Source of the DNA: Lysobacterales bacterium
GTDB lineage: Bacteria; Pseudomonadota; Gammaproteobacteria; Xanthomonadales; Rhodanobacteraceae
Reading direction: 5' to 3'
Assembly: GCA_002632325.1 (NCBI GenBank)
Contig: NSJK01000012.1
Location: 1-64,000, forward strand
DNA: 64,000 nt
Shown: piece by piece, positions 7,774-17,500 of the stretch
How the letters are laid out: every line of letters begins with the position of its first letter
How positions within the stretch are numbered: position 1 is the first letter of the stretch
Notes under the pieces: model-generated
Seen by the model: the letters and a program-made list of their open reading frames with translations, nothing else
Database searches by the model: none
Told to the model about the DNA's origin: nothing
Translations under genes and position numbers: made by a program

Positions 7774-10137
7774 TCACTGCAAGTCGGCGGCGACCTCGAC
7801 ATTCTCGAACGAGGAGGTCTTGGCCTTGAGCAAGATGTAGTGCCAACCGGTGGCTGGATTGCTCACGCTGATCGTGTCGTTGTTTCCGACCAGAGTTGCT
7901 GCATTGTCGTATGTGCTCGTGCTCGGCCAACCGCCGGCCTTCTGATACATGTCGGCATCGCCCGTTCCGCCACTCATCGTCAGCACGAGACGGGTCTTGC
8001 CGGCAGGTACGTAGATGAGCAGCCACACGTCCACGTTGGTCGAAGCGGCGGACAGTCCGCTGCGCTTGCAGCCGTCCTCAAGTACGCGAACGTCATCGTC
8101 GGTACATTCAGCCACTCCGCCGCCCGGTGGTGTGCCATCGCCATCGAAACCATTGACGAAGATTCGATCCGTTTGCGGTGGTGTACCGCCACAGGTCGAG
8201 GTATCGCCATCGTTGGCAACGAAGCAGACCAGCCAGGTACGGAACTCGGTGTTGTAGGCACTGCGGATCGGGCTGAGCCAATTCGCATAGCCCGGCGTGT
8301 AGTTGCCCGGCCGGCTCACGTTCACGAACAGATCGGTGATGTCATCTCGATGATGTTCGAACATGAAGCGCACCGCCAGATAACCCCATTGGTAGGTGCG
8401 TGCATAGTCGGTGCTGTACTCGGTATCGAACAGCTGCGCCAGCGTGAACTTGTCGGGATTGGCCGCTTCGCTCACCGCGTCGTCATAAACGAGTTCACGG
8501 TAGGAATAGGACATGTATTCGGCAAAGCCTTCGATGAACCACACCGCCGAGGCCGGTGCGTCCAGCGGGTAATCACCGAACGAACCGTGCCAGTCGAAGC
8601 GACCGTCTAGGTAGTGGATGTACTCGTGGGTGAGGTTCCACACATCGAAAGTCGGACGCAGCCATTCAGCCTCGTAGGCGAGGAAGCGCGGCTGGTTGCC
8701 GGCTGCCGCGGGATCGCCTTCGAGATAGATGCCACCGTTGTTGGTGTCGTTGCCGAAGATCGTGCCCGAGTAGGTTTCGTAGTCGGTGCTGGAATGGAAG
8801 ATCACCATCTCCAGCTTGCTGTTGTTGTCATCGGCGACCGGCACGTTGTTGGACTGGACCGCAGTGTGGAAGAAACCCTCCTCGCCACCGACCCGCGCAC
8901 ACACCCAGTCGAGCTGGGCCGAGGTCAGTGCCTGACTGCGCACACGCAGGGTCGGGCTGCAATCGCGCGCATTGGCGGCGGGCAACACGTAGTCTTCGAG
9001 GTCATCGGCGAACGAGCACAGATTGAAATAGCTGCAATGGGCATGGTCGTAATAGTCGATCACGCCACCCATGCGCACATAGATGCCGGCGCCCGATCCG
9101 CCCAGCGTGAACTGGTCAAGGATCGACTTCGCCTTGGGATGCACAAGGTCGTGGAAGGCGCTCGGATATCCCCAGGAACCGGTGTTGAGGAAGCGTGCCA
9201 GTTCGCCGGCCGCGTTCTGCAGCAGATACTCGCGATCGCTGCCGATATCGGCCGTCTTGTTGTCGTTGATGAAATTGACGAGGGCGTCGAGGATTCCGTT
9301 GCCAGGCGCCACCTGCACCGCGGCGCGGAAGTCATCGTTGTAGTGCCCGCGGAACAGCACCGTGAAGACATTGTTGACCGCGCTCTTCATGTACCAGTAG
9401 CTGGCCCACGAGGCATCGTAACGGTCGAGAATGCCGCGAACCGCCGTGAGCTGGCTGGCATTTTCGGCCGAGCTGTCGATCAGGGTGACGAATTCGGAAA
9501 GCACCTCGCCATGGTTGTCATTGACGTCCTGGAAATGGGAATTGGCCACGAAGGCATTGAGCGCAGGCCGGATTGCATTGGTCAGCGTTGGGCCGTAGTC
9601 ACCGATTTGCGCCGGGTTGTACCACTGCAGGTAATATCCGGCGCGCAGGTACAGGATGAGCTGCAAGGTGCTGGTGTTGTTGTTCCCCGGATAGCTCGCC
9701 GAATTGCTGGCCAGCGCATTGGCGATCGTGACCATCTTGGCCTCGGGGAACACCTGGGCGCCGACACTCGCACTGATCGAGAACAGGCTGTTGATGCAGT
9801 CTGTCGTTGCGGCCTTCACCGCAGTCACCAACGCACTGCCGCTGGATGTGGCAAATGTATTCACGTCGCAGCTTCCCAGCAGCCTGGCCGCGGACGCCGG
9901 CATGCGATCGTAGTCGACCCGCAGGTGATCGCGCGTGCTCGGCAAGGGACGCTGCTCGGCAGGTGTGAGCGCCTGCTGCTGGACGTGGCCGGGCATCCGA
10001 TTGCCGGCGCCACCATCGATGGTGGCGCCCTGTGGCGCCGGAAACTGCGCATGCGGATCGGTACTGGCCAAGGCCATGCCGGACATGCACGTGATCGCAA
10101 GCACGCCGGCTTGCAACAGCTTCTTGGTGAATAACAT
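7774..10137 (-). CDS. Secreted microbial collagenase, peptidase family M9
   Basis: A zinc metalloprotease of ~787 residues predicted to degrade collagen or gelatin outside the cell. It has a signal peptide (MLFTKKLLQAGVLAITCMSG, cut near ALA-S), an M9 N-terminal helical region, and the catalytic motif HEYIH at 504-508 with a downstream EGFAEY glutamate. A linker contains DRIFVNGFDG, and a C-terminal PPC-type domain carries VDVWLLIYVPAG and GTGDADMY. The ATG at 10137 has GGGAG upstream; an ATG seven codons earlier has none. It is transcribed divergently from the PAS-AraC regulator, which makes that its obvious candidate regulator. It ends at a strong terminator. Confidence 0.92.
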   Translation of the reverse strand: MLFTKKLLQAGVLAITCMSGMALASTDPHAQFPAPQGATIDGGAGNRMPGHVQQQALTPAEQRPLPSTRDHLRVDYDRMPASAARLLGSCDVNTFATSSGSALVTAVKAATTDCINSLFSISASVGAQVFPEAKMVTIANALASNSASYPGNNNTSTLQLILYLRAGYYLQWYNPAQIGDYGPTLTNAIRPALNAFVANSHFQDVNDNHGEVLSEFVTLIDSSAENASQLTAVRGILDRYDASWASYWYMKSAVNNVFTVLFRGHYNDDFRAAVQVAPGNGILDALVNFINDNKTADIGSDREYLLQNAAGELARFLNTGSWGYPSAFHDLVHPKAKSILDQFTLGGSGAGIYVRMGGVIDYYDHAHCSYFNLCSFADDLEDYVLPAANARDCSPTLRVRSQALTSAQLDWVCARVGGEEGFFHTAVQSNNVPVADDNNSKLEMVIFHSSTDYETYSGTIFGNDTNNGGIYLEGDPAAAGNQPRFLAYEAEWLRPTFDVWNLTHEYIHYLDGRFDWHGSFGDYPLDAPASAVWFIEGFAEYMSYSYRELVYDDAVSEAANPDKFTLAQLFDTEYSTDYARTYQWGYLAVRFMFEHHRDDITDLFVNVSRPGNYTPGYANWLSPIRSAYNTEFRTWLVCFVANDGDTSTCGGTPPQTDRIFVNGFDGDGTPPGGGVAECTDDDVRVLEDGCKRSGLSAASTNVDVWLLIYVPAGKTRLVLTMSGGTGDADMYQKAGGWPSTSTYDNAATLVGNNDTISVSNPATGWHYILLKAKTSSFENVEVAADLQ

Positions 10138-10227
10138 TCCGCTCTCCCGCAGATTCATGATGACTGGCCCCGTGCGCCGAAGCGGTCACGACCACGTCGT
10201 GACGTCGCCTCAGCGTCGCAGCGAGAA

Positions 10228-10287
10228 TTGCACCACGACTGGCGGGCGTCTTGTGGAGATTCTTTGCACGAATGCAAAAATCTGCAC
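10228..10287. promoter_or_regulatory. Candidate AraC operator repeats in the divergent promoter region
   Basis: The hexamer [TC]TGCAC occurs at 10228, 10264 and 10282 on the plus strand, spaced 36 and 18 bp, which suits direct-repeat binding by AraC-type proteins. A short inverted repeat TTTGCA-CGAA-TGCAAA (10263-10278) overlaps the middle copy. Pairing with the adjacent regulator is inference. Confidence 0.4.
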
Positions 10288-10341
10288 AATGACGTTCGAT
10301 TCGCGAGCTTGCGGTCTTGCACAACCGCCGGAGGAACCCGC

Positions 10342-11148
10342 ATGAGTCGGCGTCAATCATATTCTTCCGCAAGCACGGCAAGCGCGTCACAACGCGATCC
10401 GCGCAGCGGATGGCGCGAGCAGTTTCTCGCCGCAATTGCTTCGCCTGCCTTTGTCGAAGCCCTGTTCGACCGCTTGCCCGACATCGTCTATTCGATCAAG
10501 GATCTTGGCGGTCGCTATGTGAGCATGAGCGAAGCCGCGGTCGCGCGCTGCGGCCTGCGACGCAAGCAGGACGCGATCGGCAAGACGGCGTTCGATCTGT
10601 TTCCGCAACCGATGGCGCAGCGCTACACACGTCAGGATGAGCGTCTGTTCCGCACCGGCAAGCCGATCATCGACAACCTCGACCTGACCGTCTACCGCGA
10701 CGGCAGTGCGGGCTGGTGCCTGACCACCAAGGAGCCGCTGCATGATCACCAAGGCGCGATCATCGGGCTGGCCTGCATCTCCAAGGATCTGGTCGAGCCC
10801 ACGCGCGCGCACCTGATCGATGCGGGTTTCGCCGACGCCATCGATCACCTGCTCGAGCATTTCGACGAACCGCTGCGCATGGAGGAACTCGCAAGACGCG
10901 CGCGGCTGTCGGCGGCGCAACTGGATCGACGCATGAAGAAGATCTTCCAGCTATCTGCGGGTCAATACCTCATCAAACAGCGCATCGATCACGCCACCCG
11001 CTTGCTCGCGCAGGGCGGGATTGCGATCGCCGAAATCGCCCTGCAATGCGGCTTTTCCGACCAGAGCGCGCTGTCGCGCCAGTTCCGTCAGGTCACCGGG
11101 ATGGCGCCGCGCGAGTACCGCCAGTTGCTGTTTGGCACGCGCAGCTGA
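10342..11148 (+). CDS. PAS-domain AraC-family transcriptional regulator
   Basis: A 268-residue DNA-binding regulator. Residues ~28-145 form a PAS sensor (LPDIVYSIKDLGGRYV, then GWCLTTKEPLHDHQG), which may bind a small ligand. Residues ~165-265 hold a two-helix-turn-helix AraC domain (MEELARRARLSAAQLDR, AEIALQCGFSDQSALSRQFR, GMAPREYR). The ATG is preceded by GGAGG at 8 bp. The gene is divergent from the collagenase gene with ~200 bp between them, and repeated TGCAC motifs there are candidate binding sites. The sensed signal is unknown. Control of the protease gene is inferred from position only. Confidence 0.9.
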   Translation: MSRRQSYSSASTASASQRDPRSGWREQFLAAIASPAFVEALFDRLPDIVYSIKDLGGRYVSMSEAAVARCGLRRKQDAIGKTAFDLFPQPMAQRYTRQDERLFRTGKPIIDNLDLTVYRDGSAGWCLTTKEPLHDHQGAIIGLACISKDLVEPTRAHLIDAGFADAIDHLLEHFDEPLRMEELARRARLSAAQLDRRMKKIFQLSAGQYLIKQRIDHATRLLAQGGIAIAEIALQCGFSDQSALSRQFRQVTGMAPREYRQLLFGTRS

Positions 11149-11169
11149 CCCCGCTTGCGGCAAGCTCGG

Positions 11170-11259
11170 TCAAGCTGCCATCACCACGCGATCACGCCCC
11201 TGCGCCTTGGCTTGGTACATCGCAGCACGCGCTCCCCTGTCGAACGCATCCTCCACCAC
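11170..11259 (-). pseudogene. Remnant of a GGDEF (diguanylate cyclase) gene 3' end
   Basis: Reading the minus strand, ~29 codons end in TGA and spell AAMYQAKAQGRDRVVMAA. This closely matches the C-terminal helix of GGDEF domains (consensus ADxALYxAKxxGRNRV). No GGDEF active site or upstream coding sequence remains, so this is the tail of a deleted gene. The rest of the 253-bp gap shows nothing further. Confidence 0.6.
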
Positions 11260-11401
11260 AACGATCCGGTTACAAGCTCGTCATTGGTAGCACACGAACG
11301 GGCGGCAAGCGAATCCGGTGCTCACGCGTCACCGAAATTCACATGCCGTGCGCACCGCGCTCACAAGCGGTCACGTTGCGTACGCTGGCTTTCGTTGCGG
11401 A

Positions 11402-14400
11402 TCAGTGCCTGACCAGCAGCGCCGGCCTGAGTCCGGCCCGCGCGCCCGCAACCATCGCGTGTGACCAGTTGCGCGCATCATCAAGCAAGGCATAGATGCA
11501 CGGCAGGGCGAGCAGGGTCACGATGGTCGAGAACGTCAGGCCGCCTGCGATCGCGCGTGCCATCGGATAGTACGGCGGGCCGTTGTCCCAGGCCTGCGCA
11601 CCACCCAGAGCAAGCGGCAGCATGCCGAGTATCGCGGTCGCCATCGTCATCAGCACCGGGCGCAGGCGCTCCTGTGCGCCGAGCACCAATGCCTGATTGC
11701 GCGCGTGTCCCTCATGACGCAGCTGGTTGATGTGGACGATCATCACGATGCCGTTGTTCACCACCACGCCCATCAGGATCAGGATGCCGATCGCCGCCAT
11801 GATCGAAAACGTGGTGCCGGTGAGCCAGAACAGCCAGTACACGCCGAAGATAGAGAACACGAAGGTGGTGAGGATCGCGGTCGGAAAGATCATCGATTCG
11901 AACATCGCGCACATCACCACATAGACCAGCAGCAGGGCGATCAGGGTGTTGAACAACATCTGCGATCCGGCCTGATCGGAACGATCGAAGCCCTGCCCGA
12001 AGCTCCAGCGATATCCGGGCGGAAAGGCCATGCCGGACAGCGCCGCGCTGATCTCGCGCTGTGCATCCGGCATGGTCTTGCCGTCGGCAAGATTGGCAAT
12101 GATCTTGAGCGAGGTCATGCGATCGATGCGACTGATCGCCGACGGTGTCGCCTTCGAGTCCGCCTGCACCATGGCCATCAGCGGCACCTGGCTGCCGTCG
12201 GCGGCGCGCAGTTTGAAATCGGACAGCCCGGCCAGACTGCGCGTATCGCTGCCCTGAAACCGCAACCACACCGGCAATTGGCGGTCATCGACGCGAAAAT
12301 CGCGCAGCGGCATGCCGCGCAATGCGATCTGGATGAAGTCGGCAACCGTCTGCGCGTCGAAACCGTATTGGCGTGCGCGCACGCGATCGACGCGCGTCTG
12401 CATCTCGCGGTCGCCATTGCCCTTTTCGACGCGCACATCGCGCAGGCTCGGCAGATGCGCGAGTGTCTTGATCACGCTGGTGGACAGATCCTGCAGTTGC
12501 TCGACCGAGTCGCCGATCAGCGAGATGTCGACGCCGCCGCTGAGATTGCCGCTGTCGTTGCCGTCGAAACCAACCTGCCCGACCGCCAGCCGTGGCAGGC
12601 CCGCGCGAATCTCTTCCTTGATCTGCGAAGTCGGCCGGGTGCTGCCGCGCCCGATCAGACCGAGCGCCCATTCGCCCAGTCCGCTGACCGGTTCGGTAAG
12701 CAGGATGCGCGTGACGGCCTGGCCCTGCTCGCCATACCAGCTGTAGATCGAGGCGATCTGGAAGCGCTCGCGATTGGCGTCCAGATACTGCTCGATCTTG
12801 ACGATCTCGGGCTTGAGATCGGCGAGGCGATAGTTGGCGTTGAGCTGATAGAACAGCTGCAGCTTGCGCGCCTGCCCACTGTCGAACAGGTCGGACTTGG
12901 TCAGGGCCATCGGCACGAAACTGAGTGCGACCATTCCCATCAGCGCGAGCATGGTCCAACTCCGATGCGCCAAGGTCCAGCCGATCACGCGGCCGTAGCG
13001 CTCGCGCAGGCGGCTGACAGCCGACTCGCGACCAAGGAATTTCGGCGGCGCGAGGCGCGCGGCAAACATCGGCACGAGGCTCACCGCCACCAGCCAGGAA
13101 GCCAGATGCGCGATCGACATGGTGATCGCGACCTGGGCGAGGAAGATCGAGATGTCGTTGACTTCGCCGAAGATGTTCGGCAGGAACACCACCACGCTCG
13201 ACAGAGTGCCCGCGGCAATCGCGACGCCGACGACCTGGGTGCCGCGAACGGCGCAGTACCACGGCCGATCCGGATATTTCTCGCGATATTGATAGATGCT
13301 TTCGACCACCACCACCGCGTTGTCGACCAACATCCCGACCGCGAGCAACAGCCCCATCATCGACAACACGTTGAGACTGATGCCGAGGAAGTGCATGCAA
13401 CCCAGCGTGATCACGAAGCAGATCGGAATCGACAGCGACACCATCAGCGTCGATGGCCAATCGCGCAGGAAGAAGAACAACACCAGCACCGACAGCAAGG
13501 TGCCTTCGAGGCCGGCGCGCGCCAGTTGCGACAGTGAACCGGTGACGCTGTCAGCCTGATTCTCCATCGCGTAGACGGTCATGCCCTGCAGTTCAGGCGA
13601 GGTCTGGATACGCCGCACCTGCGCCATCACCGCGCTGCCGACATCGACCAGATTGGCATTGCGTTCGCGGCGGATGTCGATGCCGATCGCGGCCTTGCCG
13701 TCGAGCCGACGCGCGAACTCGACCCGCGCCGGACGCAGGCTCACCGAGGCGATGTCCCCGAGCTTGAGACCTCGTGCATCGATCGGCAGTGCGCGGATGT
13801 CGTCGAGACTTTGCCATTGACCCTGCGGTTCGACGCGAAAGCGCTTGCCGTCGGCATCGATCTGGCCAGCCGAGAGCGTGAAGTTGGCATCGCGCAGTCG
13901 CTGGTAGAGATCATTGAGTCCGATATTGTGCGCACTCAGGCGATCGGCCGAGAGTTCGATCTGCACCTCGGGCTTGCCGATTCCGGAAATTTCGACGCTG
14001 GCCACGCCGGGCACGCGCTCGAGCGGACGCTTGATCTCGCGCTCGATCAGTTCCCAGGCATTGGACAGATCCGCACCCTTGGAGGCGATGCGCAGCTGCA
14101 GGACCGGCTGATCGGAGGTGGAGAATTTCTGCACGAAATAGCGCTGCAGATCGGTCGGCAGCTCGGCGCGGATCGCATCGATCTTCTCGCGCGCCTGTAC
14201 CGCCTTGATCGCAATCGGCTGACCCCACTTGAACTCGAGAAATACCTGCGCCGACTCGGCATCAGACGAGGAATTCATGCGCTTGATGCCCGGTATTGTC
14301 GCCAGCGCTTCCTCGACCGGCCGCGTGATCGTGCGTTCGATCTCGGCCGGCGTCGAACCCGGATAGGGAATCTGCACGAACAGGAACGGTGCATCGATCG

Positions 14401-14515
14401 ACGGAAACTGCTCGAGCGGCAACCGGAATGCGGCGATCAGGCCGATCACGACCATCGACACGAACACCATGATCGCGGTGACGGGGCGACGCAGGCTGAG
14501 TTCGGCAAGGCTCAC
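11402..14515 (-). CDS. RND efflux pump, inner-membrane subunit (second in operon)
   Basis: This 1037-residue, 12-TM proton-driven transporter is of normal RND length. It has an N-terminal helix with LRRPVTAIMVF, two porter domains each followed by a TM block, and the proton-relay helix GLLLAVGMLVDNAVVVVE with its aspartate. The second repeat has GILILMGVVVNNGIVMI. It starts with GTG overlapping the stop of the preceding pump gene (GTGA), so the two are translationally coupled. Both may assemble with the adaptor encoded first in the operon, like MdtBC-type heteromeric pumps. No outer-membrane channel gene is in the operon. Substrate is unknown. Confidence 0.93.
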   Translation of the reverse strand: MSLAELSLRRPVTAIMVFVSMVVIGLIAAFRLPLEQFPSIDAPFLFVQIPYPGSTPAEIERTITRPVEEALATIPGIKRMNSSSDAESAQVFLEFKWGQPIAIKAVQAREKIDAIRAELPTDLQRYFVQKFSTSDQPVLQLRIASKGADLSNAWELIEREIKRPLERVPGVASVEISGIGKPEVQIELSADRLSAHNIGLNDLYQRLRDANFTLSAGQIDADGKRFRVEPQGQWQSLDDIRALPIDARGLKLGDIASVSLRPARVEFARRLDGKAAIGIDIRRERNANLVDVGSAVMAQVRRIQTSPELQGMTVYAMENQADSVTGSLSQLARAGLEGTLLSVLVLFFFLRDWPSTLMVSLSIPICFVITLGCMHFLGISLNVLSMMGLLLAVGMLVDNAVVVVESIYQYREKYPDRPWYCAVRGTQVVGVAIAAGTLSSVVVFLPNIFGEVNDISIFLAQVAITMSIAHLASWLVAVSLVPMFAARLAPPKFLGRESAVSRLRERYGRVIGWTLAHRSWTMLALMGMVALSFVPMALTKSDLFDSGQARKLQLFYQLNANYRLADLKPEIVKIEQYLDANRERFQIASIYSWYGEQGQAVTRILLTEPVSGLGEWALGLIGRGSTRPTSQIKEEIRAGLPRLAVGQVGFDGNDSGNLSGGVDISLIGDSVEQLQDLSTSVIKTLAHLPSLRDVRVEKGNGDREMQTRVDRVRARQYGFDAQTVADFIQIALRGMPLRDFRVDDRQLPVWLRFQGSDTRSLAGLSDFKLRAADGSQVPLMAMVQADSKATPSAISRIDRMTSLKIIANLADGKTMPDAQREISAALSGMAFPPGYRWSFGQGFDRSDQAGSQMLFNTLIALLLVYVVMCAMFESMIFPTAILTTFVFSIFGVYWLFWLTGTTFSIMAAIGILILMGVVVNNGIVMIVHINQLRHEGHARNQALVLGAQERLRPVLMTMATAILGMLPLALGGAQAWDNGPPYYPMARAIAGGLTFSTIVTLLALPCIYALLDDARNWSHAMVAGARAGLRPALLVRH

Positions 14516-17500
14516 GCCGACGCTCCTGCAGCCGAGCCTTCGGTGGTGTCAATCTGCTCCTGCGCCTTCTGCGCCAACACACGCCCGCGCGCCACGTACC
14601 AGGCATCGCCGCGACGATCGAGCAAGTCGTACACCACCGGCACCACGATCAGGGTCAACAAGGTCGATACCGCGAGACCGCCGATCACGGTCAGCGCCAT
14701 CGGCGCGCGCACTTCGGCGCCCTCACCCCAACCCAGCGCGAGGGGCGCGAAGCCGATCAAGGTACACAGCGTCGTCATCACGATCGGGCGCAGGCGCGAC
14801 TCGGCGGCCTGCGCGAGCGCGTCGCGCTTGGCCACGCCGGCCTCGCGCAACTGGTTGACGCGATCGATCAGCACGATCGCGTTCTTGACCACGATGCCGA
14901 CCAGCATGATCAGGCCGATGAACACCACCACCGAGATCGCCGAGCCCGACAGCTTGAGCGCAAGCACCGCACCGACCGCGGCGAGCGGGATCGAGAACAT
15001 GATCACGAAGGGATGCAGCAGCGACTCGAACTGCGAAGCCATCACCAGATAGACAAGGAAGATCGCCAGGCCCAGCGCAAACAGCAGCGAGTGCACCGAG
15101 GCGTCGAGTTCCTCGCTCTGCCCGCCGACATGCACGCGCACGCCCGCGGCGAGCGGATGCGCAGCCACGATCGACTCGACCTCGGCGATCGCGCTGCCCA
15201 GATCGCCCTCTCGCAAGTTGGCCGAGACGATTGCCACACGTTCCTGACTCACGCGATGGATCTCACTCGGTCCCTGAGTGGCAATGACGTCGGCCACCGC
15301 CGACAAGCGGATCGGGGTGTCGCTCGCGCTTTGCGGCGTGTCGTTGAGCGCGATCTCCTTGCTGGCTGCTGTCTCGCCGGTCGCAGGCGTCGTGGACGAC
15401 TTGGCCGTCACATAGCCGACCACGAGATTGCCGATGTCGGCAACGCCGGCACGATCGGCAACGCGTGCACGCACCAACACATCGATCTTGCGATCGCGGA
15501 AATCGTAGCGCGTCGCCACCTCACCCTTGACCTTGCGCACGATGCGATCTGCGATCGCCCGCGTGGTCAGGCCCAAGGCCGCGGCGCGATCCTGATCGAA
15601 ACGCACCTGGATCTCGGGATGACCACCTTCTACGCTCGACTTCACATCGGCGAAGCGTGGCGAGGCGCGCATCAGTTCGCTCAGGCGCTGGCCGGCCTTG
15701 GACAGCGCATCGAGGTCATGGCCGCGAATCTCCACTTCCAGTGGCGCCGAAAAACTGAAGAGCTGCGGCCGCGCGAACTTCACGCTGGCATCGCTGCGCG
15801 GCAGATCACCGCGCAGGCGTTCGATCTCGGCCGCCTCGATCGCCTTGCTGCCGCCATCGACGAGTGCGATCGACAATCGCGCGATGTTTTCACCCGACTC
15901 GGTCGGATTGGCATCGAGTCGTGTTCCCGATCCGGCGACACCATAGATCGAGGCCACGCCCGGATCCCTGGCGTGTTTGCTTGCCACTTGTGCGACGACC
16001 TTGTCGGATTCGGCCAGCGGTGTGCCCGGTGGCAGAGTCACGGTCATGTCGAAACGGCCCTGGGCGAGCTGCGGGATCAGGTCGAGCCCGAGGCCGGGCA
16101 CGAGCGCCAGAGTCAGTGCGAAAGCAAGCGTCGCCGCACCGAGCACGCGCGCCGGATGCGCAAGCGCGTGCGGAAGAAAGCGATGGTAGGCCGCAGCGGC
16201 ACGTTCGTAACTGCCGCCAACGACTGCGCCAAGACCGGCCAGCAGCTTGCGCGCGAGCCAACCCAGCAGCCACAGCAACGGCGCGGCAAGCAATGCCAGC
16301 AGCATGCGTGCGAGCACTGCACCACAAGCAAGCAGACGCAATGGAAGACTCGCGGCAGCAATGAGCCACAGCGTGGCCGGGCGCCCGCGCCCATCGAGCG
16401 GCCAGCGCAGCAGATGACGCAGCGTGCCGAGGTCGCGCTGCAGGCGTTCGCGCCAGCTTTCCGCACTGCTCCCGTGCAGCAGGCGCGCACTGGTGAAGCC
16501 GACGCGTGTCACGCCGCTCACCATCAGCCCGATGCCGATCAACAGGCAAACGAGGATGAAGTAGACCAAGGCAATCAACAGTCGCGGCAGCAGCGTGACC
16601 GCGAACAGCAGGCGACGCGGCATGCGGCGTGGACTGTCCAGCGGCCAGCGCAACAGGCTCGCGCTGCCAGCGAGCGCCTTCGCCCACAGGGATTGCGATG
16701 GCGGCGATTCTTCCTGCCAGGCCAGCGGCGAGCGCGCCTTGAGCGAGGCGAGCATCGGAATCAGGGTCATCGCCACCACCAGCGAAATCAGCATCGCGAA
16801 CGTGATCGTCAATGCCTGATCGCGGAACAGTTGCCCGGCCACGCCCTGCACGAACACCAGCGGAAAGAACACCGCGACCGTGGTCAGGGTCGAAGCCGTC
16901 ACGGCCATGCCGACCTCGGCGGTGCCGCGCACCGCCGCCTGCGCGATGCCCAGACCGCGCTCGCGCAGACGCGCGATGTTCTCGAGCACGACGATCGAAT
17001 CATCGACCACCATGCCGGTGGCGAGCGCAAGGCCGCCCAACGACATCACGTTGAGCGACAGATGCAGCTGATCCATGAAGAAGAAGGTCGCGATCAGCGA
17101 GACCGGCAAGGACAGCGAGATGATGAAGGTGCTCCAGCCATCACGCAGGAACAGGAAGATGATTAGGATCGCCAGCACACCACCGATCAAGGCGTCTTTC
17201 TTGACGTCGTGCAGGGCCGCCTCGATGAACTGTGACTGGTCCTCGATCGTGGTCAGGCTCGCTCCGGTCGGCAGTCCGCTCTTGAGCTGCTCCATTGCCG
17301 CGCCCACTGCCTTGGCCACGTTGACGGTGTTGGCGTCGCCTTCCTTGTAGATCGCCAGCTCGATCGCTTCGCGGCCATCGATGCGCACGACCCCTTCGCG
17401 TTCCTTGTGCCCCTGACTGACGGTGGCGATGTCCTTGAGCCGGATCGGTACGTTGCCGTCGAGCTTGATGATGAGGTCGCGCATTTCATCCAGCGTGCGG

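Noticed and set aside
15013..17166. 717-residue plus-strand open frame inside the RND pump gene
   Set aside because: Gln/Arg/His-rich shadow of the pump's coding strand; no ribosome site or domain.
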